DNA from: a bacterium
GTDB lineage: Bacteria; Desulfobacterota; DSWW01
Length of the DNA: 64,000 nt
Direction: 5' to 3'
Assembly (NCBI GenBank): GCA_028277985.1
Contig: JANQFG010000179.1
Coordinates: 16,495-80,494 of the forward strand
The notes beneath the pieces were generated by a model, which saw nothing but the letters and a program-made list of their open reading frames with translations, was not told the origin of the DNA and did no database searches. A program made the position numbers and the translations under genes. Positions 9,359 to 16,738 of the stretch are shown here, piece by piece. Every line of letters starts with the position of its first letter. Positions within the stretch are counted from its first letter, which is position 1.

Positions 9359-10000
9359 GTGACCGCCGCAAACCTTGAAACAACAGACGATCGGGTAGCC
9401 CGAACCCTGAAGGCGCTCAAGAAGAACGAATTCCTGGCCCATTATCTTCCCACCGCAGCAGAGGCGAAGCAGTTTGTCCTGGACACGATTCAGCCGGGGA
9501 CGCGGGTGGGCCTGGGGGGTTCTTCCACGCTCCGGGAAATGAGCCTCGTGGAGGGTCTCCAACAAAAGGGGGCGGTACTGCTCGATCACTGGGACGAATC
9601 CCTCACCTTCGAGGATACCCTTCAGGTCCGCAAGGACCAGCTCGTTTGCGACGTCCTGCTAAGCAGCGTCAACGCTTTGACCGAAAAAGGGGAACTGGTT
9701 GCCCGTGACGGGATCGGCAATCGGACCTCTGCCATGACCTTCGGCCCGGGAAAGGTCTTTCTCCTGTCCGGAACCCAGAAAATCGTCCCGGACCTTCACG
9801 CCGCTTTTCAAAGGATCAAGGAAGTCGCCGCACCGATGCGGGCCAAGAGCCTGAACATGGACCTTCCCTGTACAAAGGGGAAGGGTTGCGTGGACTGCAA
9901 CGACCCGGGCCGCATCTGCAGGGCGACCCTGATCCTTCACCGCAGACCCATGCTCACCGACATCACCGTGATTCTGATCGGTGAATCGCTCGGTTATTGA
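9359..10000 (+). CDS. LUD-domain protein (LutC/YkgG type)
   Basis: 213-residue protein with the LUD (DUF162) fold seen in LutC/YkgG and in many anaerobe proteins tied to lactate oxidation or unknown redox steps. VGLGGSSTLREM and SVNALTEKGELV are family motifs. The C-terminus carries four cysteines in CTKGKGCVDCNDPGRIC, as in the anaerobe subgroup, probably binding metal or an Fe-S cluster. Starts at GTG 9359 shortly after meaB. No lutA/lutB neighbours are present, so a role in lactate use is not supported by context. Confidence 0.8.
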   Translation: MTAANLETTDDRVARTLKALKKNEFLAHYLPTAAEAKQFVLDTIQPGTRVGLGGSSTLREMSLVEGLQQKGAVLLDHWDESLTFEDTLQVRKDQLVCDVLLSSVNALTEKGELVARDGIGNRTSAMTFGPGKVFLLSGTQKIVPDLHAAFQRIKEVAAPMRAKSLNMDLPCTKGKGCVDCNDPGRICRATLILHRRPMLTDITVILIGESLGY

Positions 10001-10125
10001 CCCGGGAAAAACATCCTTGAACCACCGGCCCAGGGTGGGATAGGCTTGTCTCTAGTTGCTATCTTCCCGGTTTTCTGGTATTTGTTTTTGTTTAGCACGA
10101 ATCCGTTTCGATGAAACCTGATTCT

Positions 10126-10202
10126 GGCGGTGTAGCTCAGTTGGTCAGAGCATGCGGCTCATATCCGCAGCGTCCGGGGTTCAAATCCCTGCACCGCCAC
10201 CA
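10126..10202 (+). tRNA. tRNA-Met (CAT), elongator type
   Basis: A 77-base tRNA including encoded CCA. The seven-base acceptor stem pairs 10126-10132 with 10192-10198, with discriminator A at 10199. The D-arm reads TAGCTCAGTTGGTCAGAGCA. The anticodon stem is TGCGG/CCGCA around loop CTCATAT with anticodon CAT at 10160-10162, and the T-loop is TTCAAAT. The paired first base of the acceptor stem excludes the initiator class. The choice between elongator Met and lysidine-modified Ile2 cannot be made with certainty by eye; the acceptor and D-arm look more like elongator Met. A weak promoter-like TTGCTA-N17-TATTTG lies at 10056-10084. Confidence 0.93.
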
Positions 10203-10209
10203 TGTTTCC

Positions 10210-10241
10210 GGCAGCTAACTTATTTTGTTGGCTGCCTTTTT
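10210..10241 (+). terminator. rho-independent terminator of the tRNA gene
   Basis: A ten-pair stem (10210-10219 with 10227-10236, one G-U pair) with a seven-base loop is followed by five T residues, eight bases after the tRNA. Its position argues against starting the downstream RtcA gene at 10225. Confidence 0.88.
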
Positions 10242-10320
10242 CGTTTATGGGGTTCTCCCGGTGAATGGCACCAGGGGAACCGGGCTTTTCGTCCCACAGG
10301 ACATTCCTACGGGAGGTCTC

Positions 10321-11418
10321 TTGCACGTACCGGCTCACAGGCTCCGGATCGGGGAAGGGCGCGTCGAAATCGACGGGTCCCAAGGGGAAGGGGGAGGACA
10401 GATCGTCCGGACTGCCTGTGCGCTCTCTGCACTCACGGGCGTCTCTTGCCGTGTCTCTCACATACGGGCGCGCCGCAGTCGGCCCGGTCTCCGCGCACAG
10501 CACTGTGCGGCACTGAAAGGCCTTGCCTCCCTGTGCGGGGCCCAGACGAGCCGCTTGAGGGTAGGTGAGACCGAGGTCATCTTCGATCCCGGCCCTTTGC
10601 GGACCACGGACGTCGAAATCGACACCGGGACGGCAGGCTCGATCGGTCTCGTCCTGCAGTCTCTTCTGCTGGCGGGGATCGGGGTGCCCGGAGAATCGTG
10701 GAGAGCCGTCGTGCGAGGTGGAACCGACGTTCCGGGTGCGCCGAGTTGTGACTACATCCAGCATATCAAGCTCGCCCTTCTGGCAAAGATGGGGTATCGG
10801 GTCAGCCTGCGGATCGTGCGGAGAGGCTACTTCCCGAAAGGAGGAGGAATCGTCCACGCCGAGATAGAAACCCCGGGGGGAGAAATGCTCGAGCCGCTCC
10901 ATCTACCCGAGGCAACCGAAACCATTGCGTCCTCAGGACTCTCCCATGCCTCCTCCGAACTCGCCGAGAGGATGGTGGCGGAGAGACAGAGAAAGCAGGC
11001 AATCAAAGGCCTCACTGATTTCCTGCACATCCCGTCCAAGATCGGCGTGGAATACGGTCCTGCCGATTCAAAAGGATCCGGCCTCCTGGTCTGGGCGACG
11101 ACGGAGGACTCCGTCATCGGGGCGAGTTCCCTGGGGCAATCGAAGCGGCAGGCGGAAGAGGTCGCCGGGTATGCCGTAGAGAGGTTGCTGAAGACCTATC
11201 ACGCCCGCGCCGCCGTCGACCCCTGGCTCGGCGACCAGATACTACCCTACATGGCTTTGAGCAGGCATCCCTCGGTCGTTAGCGTGCCTTTCCTGACCCG
11301 GCACATGCAAACCAATATGTGGGTGATACAGAGATTCCTGAACGTTCGTTTCTACTGTGAGCAAGAGGGCCAACGCGTGAGAATCGAGTGCGGTCCGGGA
11401 GAGGGCGCTCGTGCATAG
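10321..11418 (+). CDS. rtcA: RNA 3'-terminal phosphate cyclase
   Basis: 365-residue RtcA-family enzyme that converts RNA 3'-phosphate ends to 2',3'-cyclic phosphates through a covalent His-AMP. The signature DGSQGEGGGQIVRTACALS is near the N-terminus, and RHMQTNMWVIQRFL contains the likely nucleophile H328. I chose TTG 10321, with GGGAGG four bases ahead; GTG 10261 in frame is an alternative that would add 20 residues. Extending to 10225 would run into the tRNA terminator. RtcB ligase is not nearby. The gene sits between a tRNA gene and the CCA-adding enzyme gene. Confidence 0.9.
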   Translation: MHVPAHRLRIGEGRVEIDGSQGEGGGQIVRTACALSALTGVSCRVSHIRARRSRPGLRAQHCAALKGLASLCGAQTSRLRVGETEVIFDPGPLRTTDVEIDTGTAGSIGLVLQSLLLAGIGVPGESWRAVVRGGTDVPGAPSCDYIQHIKLALLAKMGYRVSLRIVRRGYFPKGGGIVHAEIETPGGEMLEPLHLPEATETIASSGLSHASSELAERMVAERQRKQAIKGLTDFLHIPSKIGVEYGPADSKGSGLLVWATTEDSVIGASSLGQSKRQAEEVAGYAVERLLKTYHARAAVDPWLGDQILPYMALSRHPSVVSVPFLTRHMQTNMWVIQRFLNVRFYCEQEGQRVRIECGPGEGARA

Positions 11419-11531
11419 ACAGTAGCATCGCAGACGCCCACCGACCGCGCCTGCGGCGCCGCCCCTCGCCCGAAGATCTACTATGGCCCCCTTACATCGG
11501 GTGCGGGCTCGGAGCCCGGGGAAGATCAGCC

Positions 11532-13016
11532 ATGGACGATCGCCGAGTACGACAGGCCTCGGAACAGATCCTCGAGGATCCGGCCGTCAGACGGCTCAGG
11601 TCGGCCCTCCTTGCGACATCTTCCCCCTCCCTGTATCTCGTCGGAGGCGCCCTGCGAGACAGGTGGCTGGGTGTCGAGACCCGGGATTTCGATTTCGTTG
11701 TGCCCGGCGAGGCCCGCAACGCCGCCGAGCGCCTTGCCCGCGACCTGGATGCCCGCTACGTCCTGCTGGATGAGGACTGGGGTGTGGCAAGGCTCGTCTG
11801 GTCGCCCCCTGGACTTGATCAGGAGCCTCTCTGGCTCGATTTCGCCTCTATGCGTGGCGGGAGTATTCAGGAGGACCTGCAGCAGCGGGACTTCACATGC
11901 AACGCCCTGGCGATGCAGATCCGCCCGGAAGGAGAGCGCAACCCTCCCGTATGGGAGGATCCCACCGGCGGTTCGAAAGACCTGCGAGCCAGGCTCGTCC
12001 GAATGATTCATTCGACACGTCTTCGCGAAGACCCGCTGCGTCTCCTCAGGGCATTCCGGCTGGCCTGCGTGCTGGACTTCCGGATCGAACACAGGACCTT
12101 GGAGGCGATCCACACGGCAAGAGAAGGCATAACCTCCGTTGCCGCGGAACGTACACGGGATGAGCTGTTCAAGATCTTCGCCTGCGACCACAGCCTGGAG
12201 TGTATCCTGCAGATGGACGAGGCAGGGCTGCTCACGACGGTCTTCCCGGAATTGCAGGGATTGAAAGGCCTGAAACAGGGCAAATTCCATCACCTGGATG
12301 CGTGGCACCACACACTGGAGGCTTACCGCGTACTGGAGGAGGATTGCCGGACGGGCTTCGAGAGAATCGCTCCGTGGGACGCCGAGCTGCGGGAGTGGCT
12401 CGATTCCCACAAAGAGGCCCTACCTCTGCTCAAGGTCGCGATTCTGTTTCACGACCTTGGGAAGCCGGCCACCTGCACCCTTGATGCAGAGGGCGGGACC
12501 CATTTCTTCGGACATGCGAGAAAAGGGTCGGATCTTTCCGGAGATATCATGAGACGGCTGCGAGCGAGTCGCAATGACGAGGAACGAATCCGAAAGTGGG
12601 TACGCTTTCACATGGGCCCGGTCCACATGATGAGGGCCATGGAAACGGATCACCTGACCGAGAAGGCGAAGATCCGCTTCTTGAGAAGGCTTGGAGCGGA
12701 CGCGCCGGGCATGTTCCTCCTCACCTCGGCAGACTTCTTCTCCACCGGGGGCCCTTCCGCGACCCGAGATCGGCACAAGAGCTTCCACTCTCTTCTGGAT
12801 TCCTTGTTCGATCTCTATTTCCGCAGAGACGCGGCTTCGCTCGGCGGAAAGGGTCTTGTAACCGGAAACGATCTCATCGACGCGCTGGGCATCCCTCCCG
12901 GGCCAACCGTGGGGCGACTCCTGCGCCTCCTGGAGGAAGCTCGGGTGGAAGGGAAGGTCGCGGACCGAGCCGGAGCGATTCGTCTGGCAAGATCCCTGCT
13001 TGAAGCGGACGGGTAG
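11532..13016 (+). CDS. CCA-adding enzyme-type nucleotidyltransferase with HD domain
   Basis: 494-residue polymerase-beta-superfamily protein. The head domain has LVGGALRDRWLG and the catalytic DFDFV acidic pair. The neck reads RLVRMIHSTRLREDPLRLLRA (R-rich nucleotide-recognition region). A C-terminal HD phosphohydrolase domain carries LFHDLGKPATC. Members add or repair CCA ends of tRNA, or act as poly(A) polymerases or A-adding enzymes; these cannot be separated here. The encoded tRNA already ends in CCA, so a repair role is possible. ATG 11532 starts just before the conserved fold; the upstream in-frame extension to 11388 overlaps rtcA and is not conserved. Confidence 0.85.
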   Translation: MDDRRVRQASEQILEDPAVRRLRSALLATSSPSLYLVGGALRDRWLGVETRDFDFVVPGEARNAAERLARDLDARYVLLDEDWGVARLVWSPPGLDQEPLWLDFASMRGGSIQEDLQQRDFTCNALAMQIRPEGERNPPVWEDPTGGSKDLRARLVRMIHSTRLREDPLRLLRAFRLACVLDFRIEHRTLEAIHTAREGITSVAAERTRDELFKIFACDHSLECILQMDEAGLLTTVFPELQGLKGLKQGKFHHLDAWHHTLEAYRVLEEDCRTGFERIAPWDAELREWLDSHKEALPLLKVAILFHDLGKPATCTLDAEGGTHFFGHARKGSDLSGDIMRRLRASRNDEERIRKWVRFHMGPVHMMRAMETDHLTEKAKIRFLRRLGADAPGMFLLTSADFFSTGGPSATRDRHKSFHSLLDSLFDLYFRRDAASLGGKGLVTGNDLIDALGIPPGPTVGRLLRLLEEARVEGKVADRAGAIRLARSLLEADG

Positions 13017-13073
13017 GGCTACGCACCTTCGTGCCTGCGGAAGGGACACAGCACAGAAAGGAAGGGGTGACGG

Positions 13074-14399
13074 ATGAGCAAGGTTCGAATAGCAGAGGCC
13101 GGAACCAACCTGGTCGATGATATCGCCCTCGTCTTCGAGCCCTTTGGCGGAGGCAGAGGGATCCTCGGCGGCAGGGACGAGGTGCTGGTGAAGGTCAACG
13201 GCGTCGAGTTGAAGCCGCACTGCTACACACCGCCCGATTTCATCGAGGCCCTGGTCCGATATCTTCGAAGGGAAGGCGCTCGCCGCATCTATGTAGCGGA
13301 CAACTGCACCCAGGGCAACTTCACGCGACTCGTCTTCCATGCCACGGGGATCACCCGGGCAGCACGAAGGGCAGGGGCAGAGGTGCTGTTCTTGGATGAA
13401 GGACCCGTGGAACGCCTTGTTTTGCCTCTTCCGCGAGATGCGGCCGCGGGGGCAGCAGGATACGACCAGCAGGAAATCGGCCTTCCACGTGTCGTCATGG
13501 AAAAGCTTCTGAGAAATCGTTCGTCGGTTGCATACATCAATGTACCGAAGTTCAAGACCCACTCGATGACGTCCGTTACCCTCGGGATCAAGAACCAGTG
13601 GGGGTTCGTAGCACAGAGAGACAGGATCGCCGATCACAACTACCTCCTGTCGAGCAAGCTCGTGGATATCCTCGCCTGCCTGAGGCCCGACTTCACATTG
13701 ATCGATGCCAGAGAGGCAACCCAACACGGTCACTACCCCTCCGAGAGGCTCCTAGACAAGATCCTCGTGCCCTACGGCCTGATCATAGGCGGCGATGACG
13801 TAGTGAGCGTCGATGCCGTAGGATGTCATCTCATGGGATTTCCCTGGCGCGATATCGAGCACCTCCGGCTCGCACACGAAAGAGGGTTGGGCACCGCCGA
13901 TCTGGATCGAATCGAGATCATCGGCGATCCGGCCAAACACAGGAGGGAGCTCTCCTCAGAGCTTCTCCCCATATTCCCCGAGGACGTGGATGTACACAAA
14001 GGAGAGGAGCTCTGCTGCCGGGAGGGCTGCAAAACAAACGTGATGGCCGCTCTTCAGGTATTATCACTCGATCATCAGGGCAAAGGGGGGTTTTCCGTGC
14101 TCATGGGGAAGGGCTGGGACACAGGTCGTCTGGAGAACCTTCAGGACAGGGTCTTGGTCGTCGGGAAATGTGCTGTCGAGGAGGTCGGGGAAAGGCTTCG
14201 CGCCGTCCGTGATCCTGATTCGGTCGCGCTATCCAACGGCTGCAACGACCTGACAGAGACGGTCACCTGCCTGCTCAAGTGGATGAAGGTTTCGCCCCAC
14301 AGGCTGGTTCCCGTGAATCCCCTTCGGACGTCTCTCCTGCTGCTTCAGGCCAGAGCCAAAGGTTCCACGGCAGCCATTCCACCCTTGTGGGTTCGTTGA
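13074..14399 (+). CDS. DUF362-domain protein
   Basis: 441-residue protein with the DUF362 architecture common in anaerobes: an N-terminal nucleotide-like fold with VLVKVNGVELKPHCYTPPDF, the central YINVPKFKTHSMTSVTLGIKN (family motif KxKTHxxxxxTxxxKN) near residue 160, and VDAVGCHLMGFP. The C-terminal part has CCREGCKTNVMAAL, four cysteines that may bind an Fe-S cluster, but there is no standard ferredoxin CxxCxxCxxxC set. Function of the family is unknown; a redox role is often assumed. GAAGGGG precedes ATG 13074. It converges with the DUF2148 pair. Confidence 0.8.
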   Translation: MSKVRIAEAGTNLVDDIALVFEPFGGGRGILGGRDEVLVKVNGVELKPHCYTPPDFIEALVRYLRREGARRIYVADNCTQGNFTRLVFHATGITRAARRAGAEVLFLDEGPVERLVLPLPRDAAAGAAGYDQQEIGLPRVVMEKLLRNRSSVAYINVPKFKTHSMTSVTLGIKNQWGFVAQRDRIADHNYLLSSKLVDILACLRPDFTLIDAREATQHGHYPSERLLDKILVPYGLIIGGDDVVSVDAVGCHLMGFPWRDIEHLRLAHERGLGTADLDRIEIIGDPAKHRRELSSELLPIFPEDVDVHKGEELCCREGCKTNVMAALQVLSLDHQGKGGFSVLMGKGWDTGRLENLQDRVLVVGKCAVEEVGERLRAVRDPDSVALSNGCNDLTETVTCLLKWMKVSPHRLVPVNPLRTSLLLLQARAKGSTAAIPPLWVR

Positions 14400-14480
14400 A
14401 GAGACCCCGGACTCGGAAAATGCAGGGGACCGGTCCTGCTGTGGACTCGTTGAAGGAACGCCGGACGGAAAATGGCGGGG
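14386..14480 (+). repeat. two tandem imperfect copies of a 41-43 bp unit
   Basis: Copy 1 (14386-14428) overlaps the last codons of the DUF362 gene and copy 2 (14440-14480) lies downstream, 54 bp apart. They share TGTGG, CGTTGAAG, CCGGAC, GGAAAATG and GGGG blocks in the same order, with one 2-base gap. Each copy runs into a GC-rich inverted repeat, so it may be a duplicated 3'-end signal. Confidence 0.7.
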
Positions 14481-14495
14481 GCTGGATCGCCCCCG
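14476..14495 (-). terminator. hairpin between convergent genes
   Basis: Perfect seven-pair stem CGGGGGC/GCCCCCG with a six-base loop. On the minus strand it is followed by CCATTTTCC, a weak T-run, 31 bases beyond the end of the second DUF2148 gene. It is a likely terminator for that operon and perhaps for both converging units. Confidence 0.5.
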
Positions 14496-14525
14496 GCCGG
14501 ATGGATTTCTCGGTCTACACCTGCC

Positions 14526-15371
14526 CTACTTTTTTCCTTTCTTCTTGTACCAGGCGGTCACCTCGGGTACGTGCTTCATGGCCACTTCGCCGACCTTCGC
14601 GACGGTGGCATCCACGAACTGCATTTCTTCGGGAGAGAAGGGCTCAAACTTCACGAACTCCGGATTGACCCACCAGTCGTCCTTCGTCTTGATGGAAGGT
14701 TTAGTGCTTCCCGGGAAGGTATGCCAGTTCGTGGGCGAGGTCCGCAGGGTCCATTCGCGGTGCGTCTCGTAGTCGGCCGTGTCGAGATTCGTCGCCCGGC
14801 TGAACCACTTGAAGTCGCCCGGAGGTCCGATCGGGATCCCGATGTGTGCGGAGCATTCCGGCAGAAACCCGGCGGCTGCCGCGGCTCCGCCCACCGTGCC
14901 CATGGCGCGAGCATCGATCCGGTATTGATTGAGCGCCGCACAGGCAAAATCGCACGCAGCCCCAAAGTCAAGGAGCTTCCAGTTGCAGCTCGGGCCACCC
15001 CACAACATGCTGCGGCTCCGGTTCTTCTTCGAGTAGGCATTGAACTTTCCGCACGTCGCGTGCCCGCAGGCGCCGCAGTCCCAGCCCATCTCGGCGCGGG
15101 TCAGGTCGGCACCGAACAGGATGATCGGCACGTCGATTCCCCGGTCGAGATAGTATTTGAGGGTCTGGTAGTCGAAGAACATGACGGGTGAAATCGGATG
15201 GACCGCCTCGAATACGTCCACGATAGGCTGAATGTCCTTCCCGGTCACTATCTCACTCTGAAGGTCCAGCCTTCCCGTCAACTGGGGCGTCCTGTACGCC
15301 GCGGCAATGGCCAGCCTGGCCACCTCCATCATCGATTCCTGGGCCGCCTCTTTTCCGTCTATTCTGGCCAT
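14526..15371 (-). CDS. DUF2148 ferredoxin-like protein, second of a pair
   Basis: 281 residues similar to DUF2148 proteins (annotated as containing a ferredoxin-like domain), but longer than the usual 180 or so. The conserved cysteine cluster is WDCGACGHATCGKFN (about residues 97-111), followed by WGGPSCNWKLLDFGAACDFACAAL and the family-type GTVGGAAAAAGFLP / IPIGPPGD region. The C-terminal roughly 60 residues, Trp/Lys-rich and ending KKKGKK, are an extension. AAGGAGG precedes the start; the stop of the upstream paralogue is only one base away, so translation is probably coupled. Probably a cytoplasmic redox protein; partner unknown. Confidence 0.75.
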   Translation of the reverse strand: MARIDGKEAAQESMMEVARLAIAAAYRTPQLTGRLDLQSEIVTGKDIQPIVDVFEAVHPISPVMFFDYQTLKYYLDRGIDVPIILFGADLTRAEMGWDCGACGHATCGKFNAYSKKNRSRSMLWGGPSCNWKLLDFGAACDFACAALNQYRIDARAMGTVGGAAAAAGFLPECSAHIGIPIGPPGDFKWFSRATNLDTADYETHREWTLRTSPTNWHTFPGSTKPSIKTKDDWWVNPEFVKFEPFSPEEMQFVDATVAKVGEVAMKHVPEVTAWYKKKGKK

Positions 15372-15372
15372 G

Positions 15373-16161
15373 TTAGTCCTCCTTTTTCACCTTGGGGAAC
15401 TGCTTGCGGTAGTCGAAGTGGATGCCGGAGCCTGTCTGCCGAATCACGACGTAGTTCTTCCGCGTGTTGTCGATCACCTTGTCCATGTTGACCAGGTGGT
15501 AGTCCACCGGCACGTCCTGATAGGGGCTCTTCGAGATGGTGGCCATGGGAATTCCGACCACGATCCCGGAATTCGGGCAGTAGTCGAGCTTCTGACCGGC
15601 CAGGCCAACGCTCATAAAGGGCCGTGCGTCGACGAGCAGGGTCTGGGCCATCCAGATCGCCGAGCCCATGACGTATCCAAGGTCGTCTACCCTGGCACCG
15701 CACAAGGGGCCCTTGATCGGAGTCTCGCTTCGCCGGTCAGTGACATCCACGAGCCCCTTGTCCGTCTCCCGCCGAGTGTAGAAGTAGGAGCACCCTTCGG
15801 CTCCTCCGCACAGACCACAGTTCGCATCGAGGGGAGTCTCGTGGGCCCTATAGTCACCCAAGAAAACGATCACGTCCGTCTCACGGATCATCACCGCCTC
15901 ACTCAGGAACTGCCTCTGCCATTTCTTGTTGGTGTAAGCCAGTTCCTCCATCTTCCGGGCCACTTTTTCCATTTCCTCCTGGCCGTACACGAGATGGGCC
16001 TCGGCCTGCGGAACACCGCCCGCGACCGGGGCGGTCATGGCCGCTCCTACCGCGAGCTTGGCAGCAATCAACGTGGCCTCTCTTCGCCTCAGATCCTGCG
16101 GTGAGTAGCGGGGCCATTCATTGATGTACTCCTCACCCCTGAGTTGATCGAATCTTTCCAT
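15373..16161 (-). CDS. DUF2148 ferredoxin-like protein, first of a pair
   Basis: 262 residues, DUF2148 family. The cysteines are NCGLCGGAEGCSYF (about residues 120-133) and GPLCGARVDDLGYVMGSA, followed by LDYCPNSGIVVGIPMATISKSP. Like its neighbour it lacks a full bacterial ferredoxin motif but keeps the family CxxC plus downstream Cys. I chose the ATG at 16161 because GGGAGG lies directly upstream and the next in-frame ATG (16242) adds an unconserved low-quality leader. It is the first gene of a two-gene minus-strand operon with a promoter candidate 250 bases upstream. The two proteins are diverged paralogues and might form a heteromer. Confidence 0.75.
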   Translation of the reverse strand: MERFDQLRGEEYINEWPRYSPQDLRRREATLIAAKLAVGAAMTAPVAGGVPQAEAHLVYGQEEMEKVARKMEELAYTNKKWQRQFLSEAVMIRETDVIVFLGDYRAHETPLDANCGLCGGAEGCSYFYTRRETDKGLVDVTDRRSETPIKGPLCGARVDDLGYVMGSAIWMAQTLLVDARPFMSVGLAGQKLDYCPNSGIVVGIPMATISKSPYQDVPVDYHLVNMDKVIDNTRKNYVVIRQTGSGIHFDYRKQFPKVKKED

Positions 16162-16407
16162 TTCTTGCCTCCCGGTGCTCTGTTGAAGTTCGTCCTCTTT
16201 CCCTGCAAACTGGGTCGATGAACCGACCCCTCTAACCTGCAATGCGCGGGGGCGGCCCCCGCGATTTCCGTACCTTCAACTCCTTTCTCCCCGGGTCATC
16301 ACGCTTCTCGGCATCGGAAGGGTCCTTGCGGAAGGACGGAGCAGGCGGCCGTCAGCCACCCCATTCCGAGACCTCCAGAGGCCCGGCTCTTGGGGAAGAT
16401 ATCAAAA

Positions 16408-16436
16408 ATTATGCGAGTAACAGAGGCTTGAATCAA
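16408..16436 (-). promoter_or_regulatory. sigma70-like promoter for the DUF2148 pair
   Basis: On the minus strand TTGATT (16436-16431), a 17-base spacer, then CATAAT (16413-16408). Five of six bases match the -10 consensus. It would give a 5' leader of about 240 bases before the first DUF2148 gene. Confidence 0.45.
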
Positions 16437-16649
16437 TCGATTTTCTTGTTTCGGGGACGATCAGAGAGTGGTCGCAATTTACGATCAGGCGGAGTATAAG
16501 GAGAGAAGGATTCGGGTGTCAAGAAGGAAATCCGCCGAGCGCCACAGGGTGGCGCAGAGGCACGTCGAAAGCGACCCTCTTTCCTGTTCAAGTGCAAAAG
16601 GTTACGCTGACTCAACCGGGAGCCGTCCCTGGAAAGGGGGAGATGGTTT

Positions 16650-16665
16650 TCCCCAGTTCTGGGGA
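16650..16665. promoter_or_regulatory. palindrome upstream of the first acyl-CoA dehydrogenase gene
   Basis: TCCCCAG-TT-CTGGGGA is a perfect 7-bp inverted repeat with a two-base centre. It lies 25 bases upstream of a TATAAT box (16691-16696) that has no good -35 at the usual distance, as is typical for an activator-dependent promoter. An operator or activator site is a reasonable guess. Confidence 0.4.
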
Positions 16666-16738
16666 TACAGTCGGCTCTCTCTATTCGATATATAATATAC
16701 GTTTCTATGACCATCACCCCCCACAAGGAGCAGGAACG

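Larger units (their letters stand above)
16162..16738. other. 577-bp divergent intergenic region
   Basis: No convincing gene is seen between the divergent DUF2148 and acyl-CoA dehydrogenase genes. It contains a minus-strand promoter candidate (16408-16436), a perfect hairpin GCGCCAC-AGG-GTGGCGC (16539-16555), a palindrome (16650-16665) and a TATAAT box (16691-16696). It probably holds the control region for both directions. Confidence 0.6.

Noticed and set aside
10126..10202. initiator tRNA-fMet or tRNA-Ile2
   Set aside because: The first acceptor pair is a normal G-C pair, which excludes the initiator. Ile2 is not excluded absolutely, but arm sequences look more like elongator Met.
10225..10320. 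N-terminal extension of RtcA to 10225
   Set aside because: It would begin inside the tRNA terminator hairpin and adds residues not found in the family.
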